A DNA stretch of 64,000 nt from CAYZPB01 sp964480445 (GCA_964480445.1 CAYZPB010000001.1:1-64000), one strand, 5' to 3'; positions 43,876 to 53,508 are shown, counted from the stretch's first letter. Program-made: numbers and translations. The notes: generated by a model from the sequence alone, not told the origin.

Positions 43876-44751
43876 GTGGGTATCCAATGGTTTCCCGGGC
43901 ATATGGCGAAATCTCAACGCGAGATTGTTAATAAGCTAAAGCTTGTGGATGTAGTTATAGAATTATTAGATGCGCGTATTCCATTTTCAAGTCGTAATCC
44001 GATGGTTGCAGAGCTGATTGGAAACAAGCCACGATTAACTTTATTAACAAAATATGATTTAGCTGACCCAGCTGTTGTTACAAGCTGGATTGAGTATTTT
44101 CAAGCCAATGGCATTCGCGCCTTGGCGATTAGCGCAACGACCGGACATGGAATAAACAGAATTTTTGATGAGCTTTCGAGCCTAACAGTGGAAAAACGTA
44201 AGCGAGATGAAAAAAGAGGAATAAAAAATCGAAATATCCGAACAATGATAATCGGTATACCAAATGTAGGAAAATCAGCATTGATCAACCGACTTGTTAA
44301 TAAGAGAGTCGCCAGAATTGGTGATCGTCCAGGGATAACTAAGGGACAGCAGTGGATCAGGATAACTGATGGCGTAGATTTGCTTGATACACCAGGAATC
44401 CTCTGGCATAAATTTGAGGATGAGGAGATTGGATATCGACTGGCATTAACTGGGGCGATTAAAGATGAGCTGCTTCATTTTGATGATTTAGCAATTTATC
44501 TAATCAATTACGTTATGGAACATTATCCGGAATATATAATAAATCGTTATAATATTGACACTAATAGCGGCGAAGCTGTTGAAATTATAGAAAAAATTGC
44601 AGTAAAGCGTGGTTGTCTATTATCTGGTGATAGGGTAGATTTTGATCGTGCTGCTGAGTTGATTATTCGTGAATTACGTTCGGGATTACTAGGACGCTAT
44701 TGTTTAGAAAAGCCAGAGATGTTAGGTGAACATGCCAATGCTAAATTATGA
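43876..44751 (+). CDS. rbgA: Ribosome biogenesis GTPase RbgA (YlqF)
   Basis: RbgA (291 aa) is a circularly permuted GTPase needed for a late step of 50S assembly. It begins IQWFPGHMAKSQREI. G4 (LTKYDL) comes before G1 (GIPNVGKSALINRL), and then G3 (LDTPGILW); a C-terminal helical domain follows. Start GTG 43876 follows AGGGAGGTAATC with ideal spacing. Its 3' end overlaps rnhB by 14 bases, as in many Bacillota. Confidence 0.96.
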   Translation: MGIQWFPGHMAKSQREIVNKLKLVDVVIELLDARIPFSSRNPMVAELIGNKPRLTLLTKYDLADPAVVTSWIEYFQANGIRALAISATTGHGINRIFDELSSLTVEKRKRDEKRGIKNRNIRTMIIGIPNVGKSALINRLVNKRVARIGDRPGITKGQQWIRITDGVDLLDTPGILWHKFEDEEIGYRLALTGAIKDELLHFDDLAIYLINYVMEHYPEYIINRYNIDTNSGEAVEIIEKIAVKRGCLLSGDRVDFDRAAELIIRELRSGLLGRYCLEKPEMLGEHANAKL

Positions 44752-45328
44752 ACAAACATATTGGGATAAAGGATTTAATTATATCGCCGGAATCGATGAA
44801 GTAGGACGTGGTTGCTTATGTGGTGATGTTGTCGCTGCCGCAGTCATTTTAGATCGAAACAAACCAATTATAGGAGTTAAGGATTCTAAGAAACTTTCAG
44901 CAGTTAGGCGGGAACAGCTTTATGAGGAGATTATGACTCAAGCTTTGGCGGTGGCAATCGGCCGGATAGCTGCTGAGACGATTGATCGTATCAATATCAA
45001 ACAAGCGACAATTAAAGCGATGGAGCAGGCTGTTCTAGCGTTAAAAATCAAGCCTGACTTATTAATGATTGATGCAGAGATTATCTCGAGCCCGATTAAA
45101 CAAATTTCACTTATTAAGGGTGATGATGTAAGTCAATCGATTGCAGCTGCTTCGATTATTGCAAAGGTTACAAGAGATCATCTCTGTCAAGAATGGGGAG
45201 CAGATTTTCCAGAATATAATATTGAAAAACATAAAGGCTATGGTACAAAAGAACATATTGAAATGCTGCAAAAAAATGGGCCGTCACTTATACATAGAAG
45301 AACATTTCTTTCTAATATACTTAAATAA
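44738..45328 (+). CDS. rnhB: Ribonuclease HII
   Basis: RNase HII (196 aa) nicks DNA at embedded ribonucleotides and degrades RNA-DNA hybrids. The catalytic DEVGRG is present at about residues 20-25 (GIDEVGRGCLCGDVVAAAVI), with later acidic residues in MIDAE and ASIIAKVTRDHLC. The segment after DEVGRG reads CLCGD, where PLAGP is usual. ATG 44738 is preferred with AGGTGA 8 bases upstream; GTG 44726 and ATG 44732 are possible in-frame alternatives. Confidence 0.93.
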   Translation: MLNYEQTYWDKGFNYIAGIDEVGRGCLCGDVVAAAVILDRNKPIIGVKDSKKLSAVRREQLYEEIMTQALAVAIGRIAAETIDRINIKQATIKAMEQAVLALKIKPDLLMIDAEIISSPIKQISLIKGDDVSQSIAAASIIAKVTRDHLCQEWGADFPEYNIEKHKGYGTKEHIEMLQKNGPSLIHRRTFLSNILK

Positions 45329-45372
45329 ACAATTTTTGATGAACTTTAATTGCAGCGGAAAGAAAATTAATT

Positions 45373-45732
45373 ATGATAAATAATAAAACATTTGGCAAGT
45401 GGGGAGAAAATAAAGCAAAAGAATATCTATTAAAATTAGGTTATCTTTTGATAGCTGAAAATTGGCAAAATAGATATGGAGAAATCGATTTAATATTTTT
45501 AGATAATAATCAAGTAGTTTTTGTAGAGGTTAAAACCCGAAGAAATAGTAATTATGGACCTGCTATTGAAGCGATTAACAAAAATAAGCAACTTCAGATA
45601 ATTAAAATGGTCGAGATGTTTTTGCAATATAAAAATTGGTGGAATAAAAAATATAGAATCGATGTTATTGCTATAGATGGAGATGATAATTTATATGATT
45701 TAAATCATCTTAAAAATGCAATTGGACTGTAA
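45373..45732 (+). CDS. yraN: YraN family (UPF0102) putative endonuclease-like protein
   Basis: A 119-residue UPF0102 protein. The conserved restriction-endonuclease-like core is visible: GKWGENKAKEYLLKLGY (about 8-24), NRYGEIDLIF (about 32-41) and VFVEVKTRRN (about 48-57), the Asp-Glu-x-Lys layout of nuclease folds. The biological role is unsettled; neighbours comM and dprA suggest DNA uptake or recombination. No stop-proximal terminator is seen. GGAAAG upstream of the ATG is a weak ribosome binding site. Confidence 0.9.
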   Translation: MINNKTFGKWGENKAKEYLLKLGYLLIAENWQNRYGEIDLIFLDNNQVVFVEVKTRRNSNYGPAIEAINKNKQLQIIKMVEMFLQYKNWWNKKYRIDVIAIDGDDNLYDLNHLKNAIGL

Positions 45733-45793
45733 AATATATACAATTCATAAATATAGTAAAAATAGGTAATTTTAGAAGGGACTGTACTTATTA

Positions 45794-46231
45794 ATGGAAG
45801 CACCATCAAACTATCAGGCTTCACAAGCGCCAGTAGGACAATTGAAAACAAATAGAGGATTATTAAAATTAATCCTTTTAAGTATTATTACTTTAGGAAT
45901 ATATTCAATTGTATATTTTGCCTCGATTTCTAATGATATTAATATTATGGCAAGCAGATATGACGGCAGAAAAACTATGAATTATTTATGGTTATTTTTT
46001 CTGGTTGGTTTTATTACTTTCGGAATTGCTTATTTTGTATGGTTTCATAATATTTCTAATCGTATAGGCTCTGAAATAAATCGAAGAAGGGTTGATTATA
46101 AATTTGGAGCGAGTACATATTGGCTCTGGTCTATACTTGGCTCACTGATTATTATTGGACCATTTGTATATTTACATAAATTATCTGTTGCTATGAATAA
46201 ACTTTCTCGACATTACAATAGAAATGGGTAA
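45794..46231 (+). CDS. DUF4234 domain-containing small membrane protein
   Basis: A 145-residue membrane protein of unknown function. The N-terminal 22 residues are polar. Three hydrophobic segments follow, about 25-45 (LLKLILLSIITLGIYSIVYF), 63-85 (YLWLFFLVGFITFGIAYFVW) and 110-128. The TLGIY and ISNDIN elements match the DUF4234 pattern as I remember it. It lies between yraN and comM and is followed by a strong terminator, so it is the last gene of its unit. No function is proposed. Confidence 0.6.
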   Translation: MEAPSNYQASQAPVGQLKTNRGLLKLILLSIITLGIYSIVYFASISNDINIMASRYDGRKTMNYLWLFFLVGFITFGIAYFVWFHNISNRIGSEINRRRVDYKFGASTYWLWSILGSLIIIGPFVYLHKLSVAMNKLSRHYNRNG

Positions 46232-46280
46232 ATATTAAAAAACGAAATTTTCCCAGAATTAATGTATGTTTATTTTTTTA

Positions 46281-46313
46281 GTTACTGTTCCAAAACAGTA
46301 ACTTTTTTATTTT
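46281..46313 (+). terminator. Rho-independent terminator after the DUF4234 gene
   Basis: A perfect 9-bp stem GTTACTGTT / AACAGTAAC with a CCAA loop and a long T-rich tail. It also has an upstream A/T-rich flank (TTTTTTTA), so it could work in both directions. It separates the DUF4234 gene from comM. Confidence 0.88.
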
Positions 46314-46398
46314 GTAAATATGAAAACATAAAACTTTTCACGAACTTAAAAAAAAGGATATTAAGGAATTATTTAGAAGTATATCTTGAGGTGTTTTT

Positions 46399-47976
46399 AT
46401 GTATGCAAAATTAAGAGCCTTTACAATTTTAGGGATTGAGGGACATCCGTTATTGATTGAAATTGATATCGCCAATGGGCTACCCTATTTTCAAATTGTT
46501 GGTTTACCAGATTCTTCAATTCGTGAAGCTAAAGATCGCGTACGAGCAGCGATTACTAATTCTGGTTTTAAATTTCCTTTAAAAAGAATTACAGTAAATT
46601 TAGCACCGGCGGATTTAAAAAAGGCAGGAAGCAGTTTCGACTTAGCAATCTGCGTAGGAGTTTTAATAGCAGCGCAAGAAGTAATCATAAATCCGCAGAT
46701 TAAGTTAGAGGAGACCTTATTTATTGCGGAATTATCTTTAGATGGTAGCTTACAATCAGTAGGTGGTGTGTTGCCGGTAATTTTAGCAGCAATTAATGAT
46801 GGTATAAAACAAGTAATTGTCTCAACTGAAAATTATCGCGAAGCAACTATTATTAAAGAAATTGAAGTATATGCCTTCAATAATCTATTAGAGCTTGTTT
46901 GTTTTCTACAGACAGCTGAGCACAAACCGATTGCTGAACACAAGGCTGAAGCAAGAATTAGCACGGAAAATTTAATAACGAAATCAGGTGTTGTCGAAGA
47001 TTTTATTGATGTCAAAGGGCAGCAGCAAGCAAAAAGAATAATTGAGATTGCAGTAGCTGGAATGCATAATTTCATAATGGTTGGTCCTCCGGGTTCGGGC
47101 AAAAGTATGTTAGCTCAGAGGATTCCCGGAATTATGCCGGCTTTAAGTTGGGAAGAGCAACTTGAAGTTACAAAGATTTACAGTGTTGCTGGCAAGCTTA
47201 AACAGCAGACAGCACTGATAAAAAGTAGGCCTTATCGCAGCCCCCATCATACAATCTCGACTGTGGGTTTAATTGGTGGTGGGTCCACCCCGCGACCTGG
47301 TGAAATTACCCTTGCCCATCGCGGCTTAATGTTCTTAGATGAGTTACCGGAGTTCAATCGTAATGTTCTCGAGAGCTTACGCCAACCATTAGAAGATGGA
47401 GCAGTGCATATTAGCCGGGCAAAAGCCTCATATAAATATCCGGCGAAATTTATGTTAGTTGCTGCAATGAATCCTTGCAAATGTGGTTATTACGGAACAG
47501 ATATACCCTACAAAACTTGTATTTGTTCACAAGTCGAAATTCAACGCTATCGCAATCGCTTATCTGGACCACTTATTGATCGTTTTGATCTCCACTGCGA
47601 AATTCCCTGGACTAGTTTTGACAGTATAAGAGAGACAAATCTTGGGCGGAGCAGCAAAGAGATGACGGAAACCGTTGCCAGAGCTCTTACAATACAGCTT
47701 AAACGGTTTGCAAAGAGTGGAATAGCCTTCAACTCAGAAATGAGTAATAAGATGGTTAAAACACATTGTAAGCTCGATTATCAGACTGAGCTCTTACTTA
47801 AGAAAACCTTCAATTATTATGGCTTTAGTGGTAGGTCATTAAATCGAATTCTGAAAATTTCACGAACAATTGCGGACATCGAAAATAGCACTGAGATTAA
47901 GCAGGCACATCTTGCCGAGGCACTAAATTATCGTGTTTTAGACCGTCGAGATGTTCGAGAAGGCCTTAAGCAATGA
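46399..47976 (+). CDS. comM: YifB/ComM family Mg-chelatase-like AAA+ ATPase
   Basis: A 525-residue ComM-type protein. The N-terminal Lon-like domain (about 1-185) reads IVGLPDSSIREAKDRVRAA and DLAICVGVL. The AAA+ domain has GPPGSGKSMLAQRIPGI (Walker A, near 231), LMFLDELPEF (Walker B) and an arginine-rich sensor region. The C-terminal part has NRILKISRTIADIE. A cysteine cluster (CKCGYY...CICS) lies near 355-375. In Gram-negatives ComM is a branch-migration helicase for natural transformation. It overlaps dprA by 4 bases, which fits a DNA-uptake role. Confidence 0.93.
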   Translation: MYAKLRAFTILGIEGHPLLIEIDIANGLPYFQIVGLPDSSIREAKDRVRAAITNSGFKFPLKRITVNLAPADLKKAGSSFDLAICVGVLIAAQEVIINPQIKLEETLFIAELSLDGSLQSVGGVLPVILAAINDGIKQVIVSTENYREATIIKEIEVYAFNNLLELVCFLQTAEHKPIAEHKAEARISTENLITKSGVVEDFIDVKGQQQAKRIIEIAVAGMHNFIMVGPPGSGKSMLAQRIPGIMPALSWEEQLEVTKIYSVAGKLKQQTALIKSRPYRSPHHTISTVGLIGGGSTPRPGEITLAHRGLMFLDELPEFNRNVLESLRQPLEDGAVHISRAKASYKYPAKFMLVAAMNPCKCGYYGTDIPYKTCICSQVEIQRYRNRLSGPLIDRFDLHCEIPWTSFDSIRETNLGRSSKEMTETVARALTIQLKRFAKSGIAFNSEMSNKMVKTHCKLDYQTELLLKKTFNYYGFSGRSLNRILKISRTIADIENSTEIKQAHLAEALNYRVLDRRDVREGLKQ

Positions 47977-49070
47977 ATTATATAGAGGAACTTATTAATT
48001 TAAAGTTAATAAAAGGTGTTGGCGATGTAACAATCAGGAAAATTATTAATAAAATTGATAATTTAGACGAATTAGTTAAGATGGAGGCTGAAGAACTAGC
48101 TAATAAGACGGAGATAAGTTTATTAATGGCTCAATTGATTGTAGAAGGACTTACAGATTCTACTATATTAAAGAAACTTGATAACTTAAAAGAGCTCATT
48201 AACAAGAAAGAAATCAAGATTATTACCTTTTATGATCAACGCTATCCGCCAATCCTAAAAGAGATTGCTCAACCACCAGTGTTGCTTTTTGCGATTGGCG
48301 ACTTAAGCCTATTGGAAAAGAAAATGTTAGCAATTGTAGGCACTAGAAAACCGTCACATTACGGTATTTATGCAACCAAAAAAATTGTAGGTGAACTGGT
48401 AGATTATGGTTTTACAATTGTTAGCGGTCTTGCAAAAGGAATTGATGGATTAGCACATAATATTACTTTGGAAAATAGTGGTCAGACCATTGCTGTTCTG
48501 GGCTGTGGTATCGATGTTATTTATCCACAGGAACATCGCAGTCTCTATAATGCAATTGCCAGGAAGGGTTTAATTATTTCAGAATACCCACCAGGCGAAA
48601 GCCCCCGTCCAGGTTATTTCCCATTAAGGAACCGTATAATCAGTGGTCTGTCCTATGGAACCCTTGTTGTTGAGGCTTCATTAAAGAGCGGAACCTTAAT
48701 AACTGTCCAAGCTGCTTTGGAACAATCGCGAGAGGTCTTTGCAATACCAGGTCCAATTTCTTCAATCAATAGCATTGGGACAAATCATTTAATTAAACAA
48801 GGCGCCAAACTGGTACAGACAGTAGATGATATTATTGAGGAGTTTACCTACTTAGATTTAAAGAGCAAAGCAAAAGAGAAAGAAATCATTAAAATGACCG
48901 CAAATGAACAAAAAATTTATAATGTTCTGTTAATTGAAACTGCAGATATTGACAGCTTGCTGGTAAAAACTAAATTAAATTTTAATGAGATTTATCAATA
49001 CCTACTCACTATGCAATTAAAGGGGCTAATTGTTAAGCTTCCAGGTGGGCAATACATGTTAAATAAATAG
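47973..49070 (+). CDS. dprA: DNA-processing protein DprA (Smf)
   Basis: DprA (365 aa) binds incoming single-stranded DNA and loads RecA during transformation. A helix-hairpin-helix-like N-terminus (about 1-65) is followed by the Rossmann domain with VGTRKPSHYG, IVSGLAKGIDGLAH, VLGCGIDVIYPQEH, SEYPPG and FPLRNRIISGLS. A winged-helix C-terminus spans about 300-365. Start ATG 47973 is embedded in the comM stop (ATGA), so the two are translationally coupled. Confidence 0.96.
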   Translation: MNYIEELINLKLIKGVGDVTIRKIINKIDNLDELVKMEAEELANKTEISLLMAQLIVEGLTDSTILKKLDNLKELINKKEIKIITFYDQRYPPILKEIAQPPVLLFAIGDLSLLEKKMLAIVGTRKPSHYGIYATKKIVGELVDYGFTIVSGLAKGIDGLAHNITLENSGQTIAVLGCGIDVIYPQEHRSLYNAIARKGLIISEYPPGESPRPGYFPLRNRIISGLSYGTLVVEASLKSGTLITVQAALEQSREVFAIPGPISSINSIGTNHLIKQGAKLVQTVDDIIEEFTYLDLKSKAKEKEIIKMTANEQKIYNVLLIETADIDSLLVKTKLNFNEIYQYLLTMQLKGLIVKLPGGQYMLNK

Positions 49071-49089
49071 ATTAGCGAAAACTTGTAAT

Positions 49090-49117
49090 TTGACAAAATA
49101 GTCAAGTCTATTAAATA
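49090..49117 (+). promoter_or_regulatory. Putative promoter for topA
   Basis: A perfect TTGACA (49090-49095), then TAAATA (49112-49117) after 16 bases, in the 99-bp gap before topA. The -35 box forms half of a small inverted repeat TTGAC-6-GTCAA. The -10 is not ideal; the call is tentative. Confidence 0.5.
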
Positions 49118-49169
49118 ATGGTAAAGGCTATAAATATTTACTAGCCGATTATGTATCTGGAGGTAAAAA

Positions 49170-51239
49170 ATGGCACGTTCGTTAGTTATTGTTGAGTCAC
49201 CAGCAAAAGCTAAGACAATTACCAAGCATCTTGGGCGGAATTATATTGTCAAGGCATCAATGGGACATTTGATTGATTTGCCTAAAAGTCAATTAGGTGT
49301 TGATATTGAAAATGACTTCACACCAAAATATATTACAATCCGAGGAAAGGGAAGTATTTTAAAGGAGCTAAGACAGGCTGCTAAAAAGGTAGATCGCATT
49401 TACCTCGCAGCCGACCCTGACCGTGAAGGTGAGGCGATTGCTTGGCATCTGGCCAAAGCACTCGGTTTAGAAGAAGATGAAAAGTATCGTGTAGTTTTTA
49501 ACGAAATCACCAAGGATGCCATCAAGGATGCTTTTAAAAACCCGCGGACAATTGATACCGACCTAGTAGATGCTCAACAGGCAAGACGATTACTAGATCG
49601 TCTGGTTGGCTATCAGATTAGTCCGCTTTTGTGGAAAAAGGTTAAGAAGGGCTTAAGTGCAGGTCGAGTACAATCAGTAGCTCTAAAAATGATTAACGAC
49701 CGCGAAAATGAAATACTGGCTTTTATTCCGACAGAATATTGGTCATTAACATTGAAACTAGCGGCTGAACAAGGAGAATTTTCAGCAGCATTCTTTGGTT
49801 ATAACAATAAAAAGCATGAGTTGAGTAATAAAGAAGAGATTGATGCGCTAATTACAAGTTTAGACGGCGCTGAGTATGCAATCGACAAAATTAAAAAAAG
49901 CGAGAGAAGACGAAATCCAGCGGCACCTTTTATCACTAGTACACTACAACAAGAGGCTGCACGAAAGTTAAATTTTCGAGCTGCTAAAACAATGATGATT
50001 GCTCAACAACTTTATGAGGGAATCAACTTGCCGAAAATTGGGATGACAGGTCTAATTACCTATATGCGTACGGATTCAGTAAGAATTAGTGATACAGCTA
50101 AAGATGAAGTTAAGCAATATATTACAGAAAAATATGGTGATAAATATCTTGGTGTAGAAAAGAAGGCGACCAATAAAAAAGGTGCGCAGGATGCTCACGA
50201 GGCAATTAGACCAACATCAATTTTGCGAGTACCTGCAAGCATCAAAGAACATTTATCGCGCGATCAATATCGTTTATATAAAATTATCTGGGAGAGACTC
50301 CTTGCAAGCCAGATGGCCGCAGCCGTCTATGACACCGTAACTGTTGATATTGTTGCTGGCAGACAGTCAGCCCAGTTTAGAGCAAATGGGTCAACAATTA
50401 AGTTTCCTGGTTTTATGACGGTTTATATTGAAGATAAAGACGATGGTAACGATGATAAAGAAAAATCTCTACCAGTGTTGACGGAAAATGAGAAATTAAA
50501 GCTTTTAGAAAAAGTACCAGAGCAACACTTTACACAGCCTCCACCTCGCTATAGTGAGGCTCGCCTAGTTAAAACAATGGAGGAGCTGGGAATTGGACGC
50601 CCTAGCACATACGCGCCGACACTAGATACAATTCAAAAACGCGGCTATGTTAAACTTGATCAGAAGAGATTTATACCAACGGAACTCGGAAAACTAGTTA
50701 TCGAGATGGTTGAGGAGTTTTTCTCAGACCAAATTAATGTCGAGTTTACCGCGGAGCTAGAAGAAAAACTAGACTTAGTTGAGGCAGGAGAACTTGATTG
50801 GGTTGAACTTTTGCGCGAGTTTTATGCTGGGTTTGAAGCAGATTTAAAGATTGCTGAAGAAGAAATGAAGGATGTTGAAATAAAGGATGAGGTCTCTGAT
50901 GAGCTCTGTGAAAAATGCGGAAAGCCGATGGTTTATAAACTAAGTAGATATGGTAGATTCCTTGGTTGCTCCGGATTTCCCGAGTGCCGCAATATTAAAC
51001 CGATTATCGTTAAGATTGACGTAGCTTGCCCAAAATGTGGCGATGATATTATTGTGCGCAAAGGGAAGAGGAAAAACTTTTATGGTTGTAATGCTTATCC
51101 GGAATGCGATTTCATCTCATTTGATAAGCCAATTGCACGTCCTTGTCCAAGTTGCGATAGCCTAATGGTAGAAAAATATCGTAAAAAAGGTGATTTAATA
51201 AAGTGTACAGAATGTGATTATTCGGAAGAGATGTTATAA
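49170..51239 (+). CDS. topA: DNA topoisomerase I
   Basis: TopA (689 aa) relaxes negative supercoils. The TOPRIM domain has VESPAKAKTI and DPDREGEAIAWHL. The catalytic tyrosine is Y298 in TGLITYMRTDS. The C-terminus carries three four-cysteine zinc modules (CEKCGKPM...CSGFPEC, CPKCGDD...CNAYPEC, CPSCDSL...CTEC). TGGAGGTAAAAA precedes the ATG. It lies between dprA and trmFO as in most Bacillota, and has its own candidate promoter. Confidence 0.97.
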   Translation: MARSLVIVESPAKAKTITKHLGRNYIVKASMGHLIDLPKSQLGVDIENDFTPKYITIRGKGSILKELRQAAKKVDRIYLAADPDREGEAIAWHLAKALGLEEDEKYRVVFNEITKDAIKDAFKNPRTIDTDLVDAQQARRLLDRLVGYQISPLLWKKVKKGLSAGRVQSVALKMINDRENEILAFIPTEYWSLTLKLAAEQGEFSAAFFGYNNKKHELSNKEEIDALITSLDGAEYAIDKIKKSERRRNPAAPFITSTLQQEAARKLNFRAAKTMMIAQQLYEGINLPKIGMTGLITYMRTDSVRISDTAKDEVKQYITEKYGDKYLGVEKKATNKKGAQDAHEAIRPTSILRVPASIKEHLSRDQYRLYKIIWERLLASQMAAAVYDTVTVDIVAGRQSAQFRANGSTIKFPGFMTVYIEDKDDGNDDKEKSLPVLTENEKLKLLEKVPEQHFTQPPPRYSEARLVKTMEELGIGRPSTYAPTLDTIQKRGYVKLDQKRFIPTELGKLVIEMVEEFFSDQINVEFTAELEEKLDLVEAGELDWVELLREFYAGFEADLKIAEEEMKDVEIKDEVSDELCEKCGKPMVYKLSRYGRFLGCSGFPECRNIKPIIVKIDVACPKCGDDIIVRKGKRKNFYGCNAYPECDFISFDKPIARPCPSCDSLMVEKYRKKGDLIKCTECDYSEEML

Positions 51240-51288
51240 TGAGATCAGTATCAATAATTTAAACTGAATTAAAATGGGAGCAAAGAAT

Positions 51289-52602
51289 ATGGCGGAAAAA
51301 GCGACGGTAAATGTAATTGGTGCTGGCTTAGCGGGAGCTGAAGCAGCCTGGCAGATAGCCCAAAGGGGCGTAAAGGTTAATTTGTACGAGATGAAAAGTC
51401 GTAAGAAAAGTCCAGCGCACCATTCTGAACTTTTCGCTGAACTAGTCTGTAGTAACTCCTTTCGATCCAATGATATAAGTAATGGTGCTGGACTTCTTAA
51501 AGAGGAACTACGCTACTTAGACTCTTTAGTGATAGCTAGTGCTGATCTAAATGCTGTACCTGCAGGTGGTGCGCTTGCAGTTGACCGGAATAAATTTTCG
51601 CAGGAAATAACTGAGCAGATATGGGCTCATCCTCTAATTAAGGTAATTGAAGAAGAGGTTACCAAAATACCTGAAGGAATTACGGTAATAGCTACTGGAC
51701 CACTTACTGCGGCCGCTTTAGCCACATCCATTGAGGAGCTGATTGGTAAAGATTACCTTTACTTTTATGACGCTGCTGCTCCGATTATTGCTCGCGATAG
51801 TATTGACTTCACAAAAGTATATCTTGCATCACGCTACGATAAGGGTGAGGCTGCTTATATTAACTGTCCCATGACTGAGGAGGAATTCAATCACTTTTAT
51901 GAGATTTTGATCTCTGCAGAAACTGTTGATCCTCATGAATTTGAGAAGGCGCATTATTTCGAAGGCTGCATGCCAATTGAGGTTTTAGCTAAGAGAAATC
52001 GGCAAACATTGCTTTTTGGTGCCATGAAACCTGTGGGATTAATTAATCCTCATAATGGGAAAATGCCCTTTGCAGTGGTTCAACTTCGTCAGGATAATCA
52101 GGAGGGCACTATGTATAATATGGTCGGCTTTCAGACCAATCTAAAATGGCCCGGTCAGAAAGAGTTAATCAACAGCATACCTGGTTTGGAAGAAGCGGAG
52201 ATACTCCGTTACGGCGTAATGCATCGAAACACCTATATTAACTCGCCGTCACTACTGAACTCCTTTTATCAGTACAAGGAGAAACCAGAGCTGTTTTTTG
52301 CAGGGCAGATTACTGGGGTTGAAGGCTATGTCGAATCTACTGCATCAGGTTTGGTAGCTGGTATAAATGCTGCTGCCCTGGCTAGTGGTAATTCTTTAAG
52401 CAACTTTCCTAAAGAGACAATGATCGGTGCGATGGCAAGTTATATCTCTGATGACCAAGTCAAGAATTTCCAACCAATGAATGCTAACTTTGGTTTAGTG
52501 CCACCATTGGCAATCCGCATCAGAAATAAAAAAGAAAAAAACTTGCAACTGGCGAATCTCGCTTTAGAAAGTTTGCAAACTTTTGCTAAGGAGCAATTAT
52601 AA
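51289..52602 (+). CDS. trmFO: Methylenetetrahydrofolate-tRNA-(uracil(54)-C(5))-methyltransferase TrmFO
   Basis: TrmFO (437 aa) makes ribothymidine at U54 of tRNA using methylene-THF and FAD. The N-terminal FAD-binding VIGAGLAGAEAAWQ is at about residues 8-21. ELVCSNSFRSND follows (conserved cysteine), and later YFEGCMPIEVLA, FGAMKPVGL and GQITGVEGYVES. ATG 51289 follows GGGAGCAAAGAAT and gives the normal N-terminus; the in-frame ATG 15 bases upstream overlaps that site. It draws on the same folate pool as MetF. Confidence 0.96.
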   Translation: MAEKATVNVIGAGLAGAEAAWQIAQRGVKVNLYEMKSRKKSPAHHSELFAELVCSNSFRSNDISNGAGLLKEELRYLDSLVIASADLNAVPAGGALAVDRNKFSQEITEQIWAHPLIKVIEEEVTKIPEGITVIATGPLTAAALATSIEELIGKDYLYFYDAAAPIIARDSIDFTKVYLASRYDKGEAAYINCPMTEEEFNHFYEILISAETVDPHEFEKAHYFEGCMPIEVLAKRNRQTLLFGAMKPVGLINPHNGKMPFAVVQLRQDNQEGTMYNMVGFQTNLKWPGQKELINSIPGLEEAEILRYGVMHRNTYINSPSLLNSFYQYKEKPELFFAGQITGVEGYVESTASGLVAGINAAALASGNSLSNFPKETMIGAMASYISDDQVKNFQPMNANFGLVPPLAIRIRNKKEKNLQLANLALESLQTFAKEQL

Positions 52603-52617
52603 GGGAAGGTATCAGAA

Positions 52618-53508
52618 ATGTTTTCAATCTATCTAAAAGATTATCACGGATATCTATTGATTGAGCAAAATGCTGCTCAGAATACCATAACTTCATATTT
52701 TAAGGATATTGAAGACTTGGAAAATTTTTTAGTGATCGAAAAAATTTCTGAAATTAATGAAATAGAATATTTAACAATCCGCAAATATTTAGCTGCACTT
52801 AATGCAAAGAATTATTCGCGTAGAACGATTGCCCGCAAGCTCTCCGGACTACGTACTTTTTTTAAATTCCTATTAAGAGAAGGGCATATCGAGCATAATC
52901 CATTTCAACTCATTTCTTCACCTAAGCTAGATAAAAAACTTCCGGTTTTTATGTATTCTGAAGAGATAAACGAACTATTGACAATGCCAGATGAGGACTC
53001 TGTGCTAGGAATAAGAGATCGAGCAATCATGGAAGTGCTCTACGCTAGTGGAATTAGAGTAAGTGAGTTGGTTTCTTTAGATGTATCTTCAATCGATTTT
53101 GTTGCAGGAGTAGCACTTGTTTTTGGTAAAGGGAAAAAAGAACGTTATGTGAATCTTGGAAAATATTCGATTGATGCACTAGCTAATTATCTTGATAATT
53201 CCCGCAGTAAACAAACCACAGACATAGATAATGAGGCGCTCTTTTTAAATCGTTATGGAAACCGTTTGAGCGATCGGAGTGTTCGTCGAATGATCGATAA
53301 ATATGTTAATGAAATGGCGCTAAATAAGAATATTAGTCCGCATAGTTTTCGGCATACTTTTGCAACGCATCTATTAAATGGTGGTGCTGATTTGAGGGTT
53401 GTACAGGAGTTGCTTGGGCATACAAATATTTCTACAACGCAAATTTATACACATGTTACAAAAGAAAAGCTACAATCAATTTATAAAGAGTTTCATCCGA
53501 GAGGGTAG
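52618..53508 (+). CDS. xerC: Tyrosine recombinase XerC (CodV)
   Basis: XerC (296 aa) resolves chromosome dimers at dif with XerD. The SAM-like N-terminal domain spans about 1-90. The catalytic residues are R147 (SGIRVSEL), K171 (GKGKKERY), H242 and R245 (HSFRHTFATHLL), H268 (LGHTNIST) and Y277 (IYTHV). It sits in the trmFO-xerC-hslV-hslU-codY order of chromosomal XerC, so it is not a mobile-element integrase. AAGGGAAGG precedes the ATG. Confidence 0.96.
   Translation: MFSIYLKDYHGYLLIEQNAAQNTITSYFKDIEDLENFLVIEKISEINEIEYLTIRKYLAALNAKNYSRRTIARKLSGLRTFFKFLLREGHIEHNPFQLISSPKLDKKLPVFMYSEEINELLTMPDEDSVLGIRDRAIMEVLYASGIRVSELVSLDVSSIDFVAGVALVFGKGKKERYVNLGKYSIDALANYLDNSRSKQTTDIDNEALFLNRYGNRLSDRSVRRMIDKYVNEMALNKNISPHSFRHTFATHLLNGGADLRVVQELLGHTNISTTQIYTHVTKEKLQSIYKEFHPRG

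Noticed and set aside
45141..45383. 80-codon open frame over the end of rnhB
   Set aside because: It is out of frame within rnhB and its product has no conserved features; rnhB and yraN explain the region.
52618..53508. Tyrosine recombinase as a sign of a mobile element
   Set aside because: Gene order and sequence match chromosomal XerC; no attachment-site repeats or phage genes are nearby.
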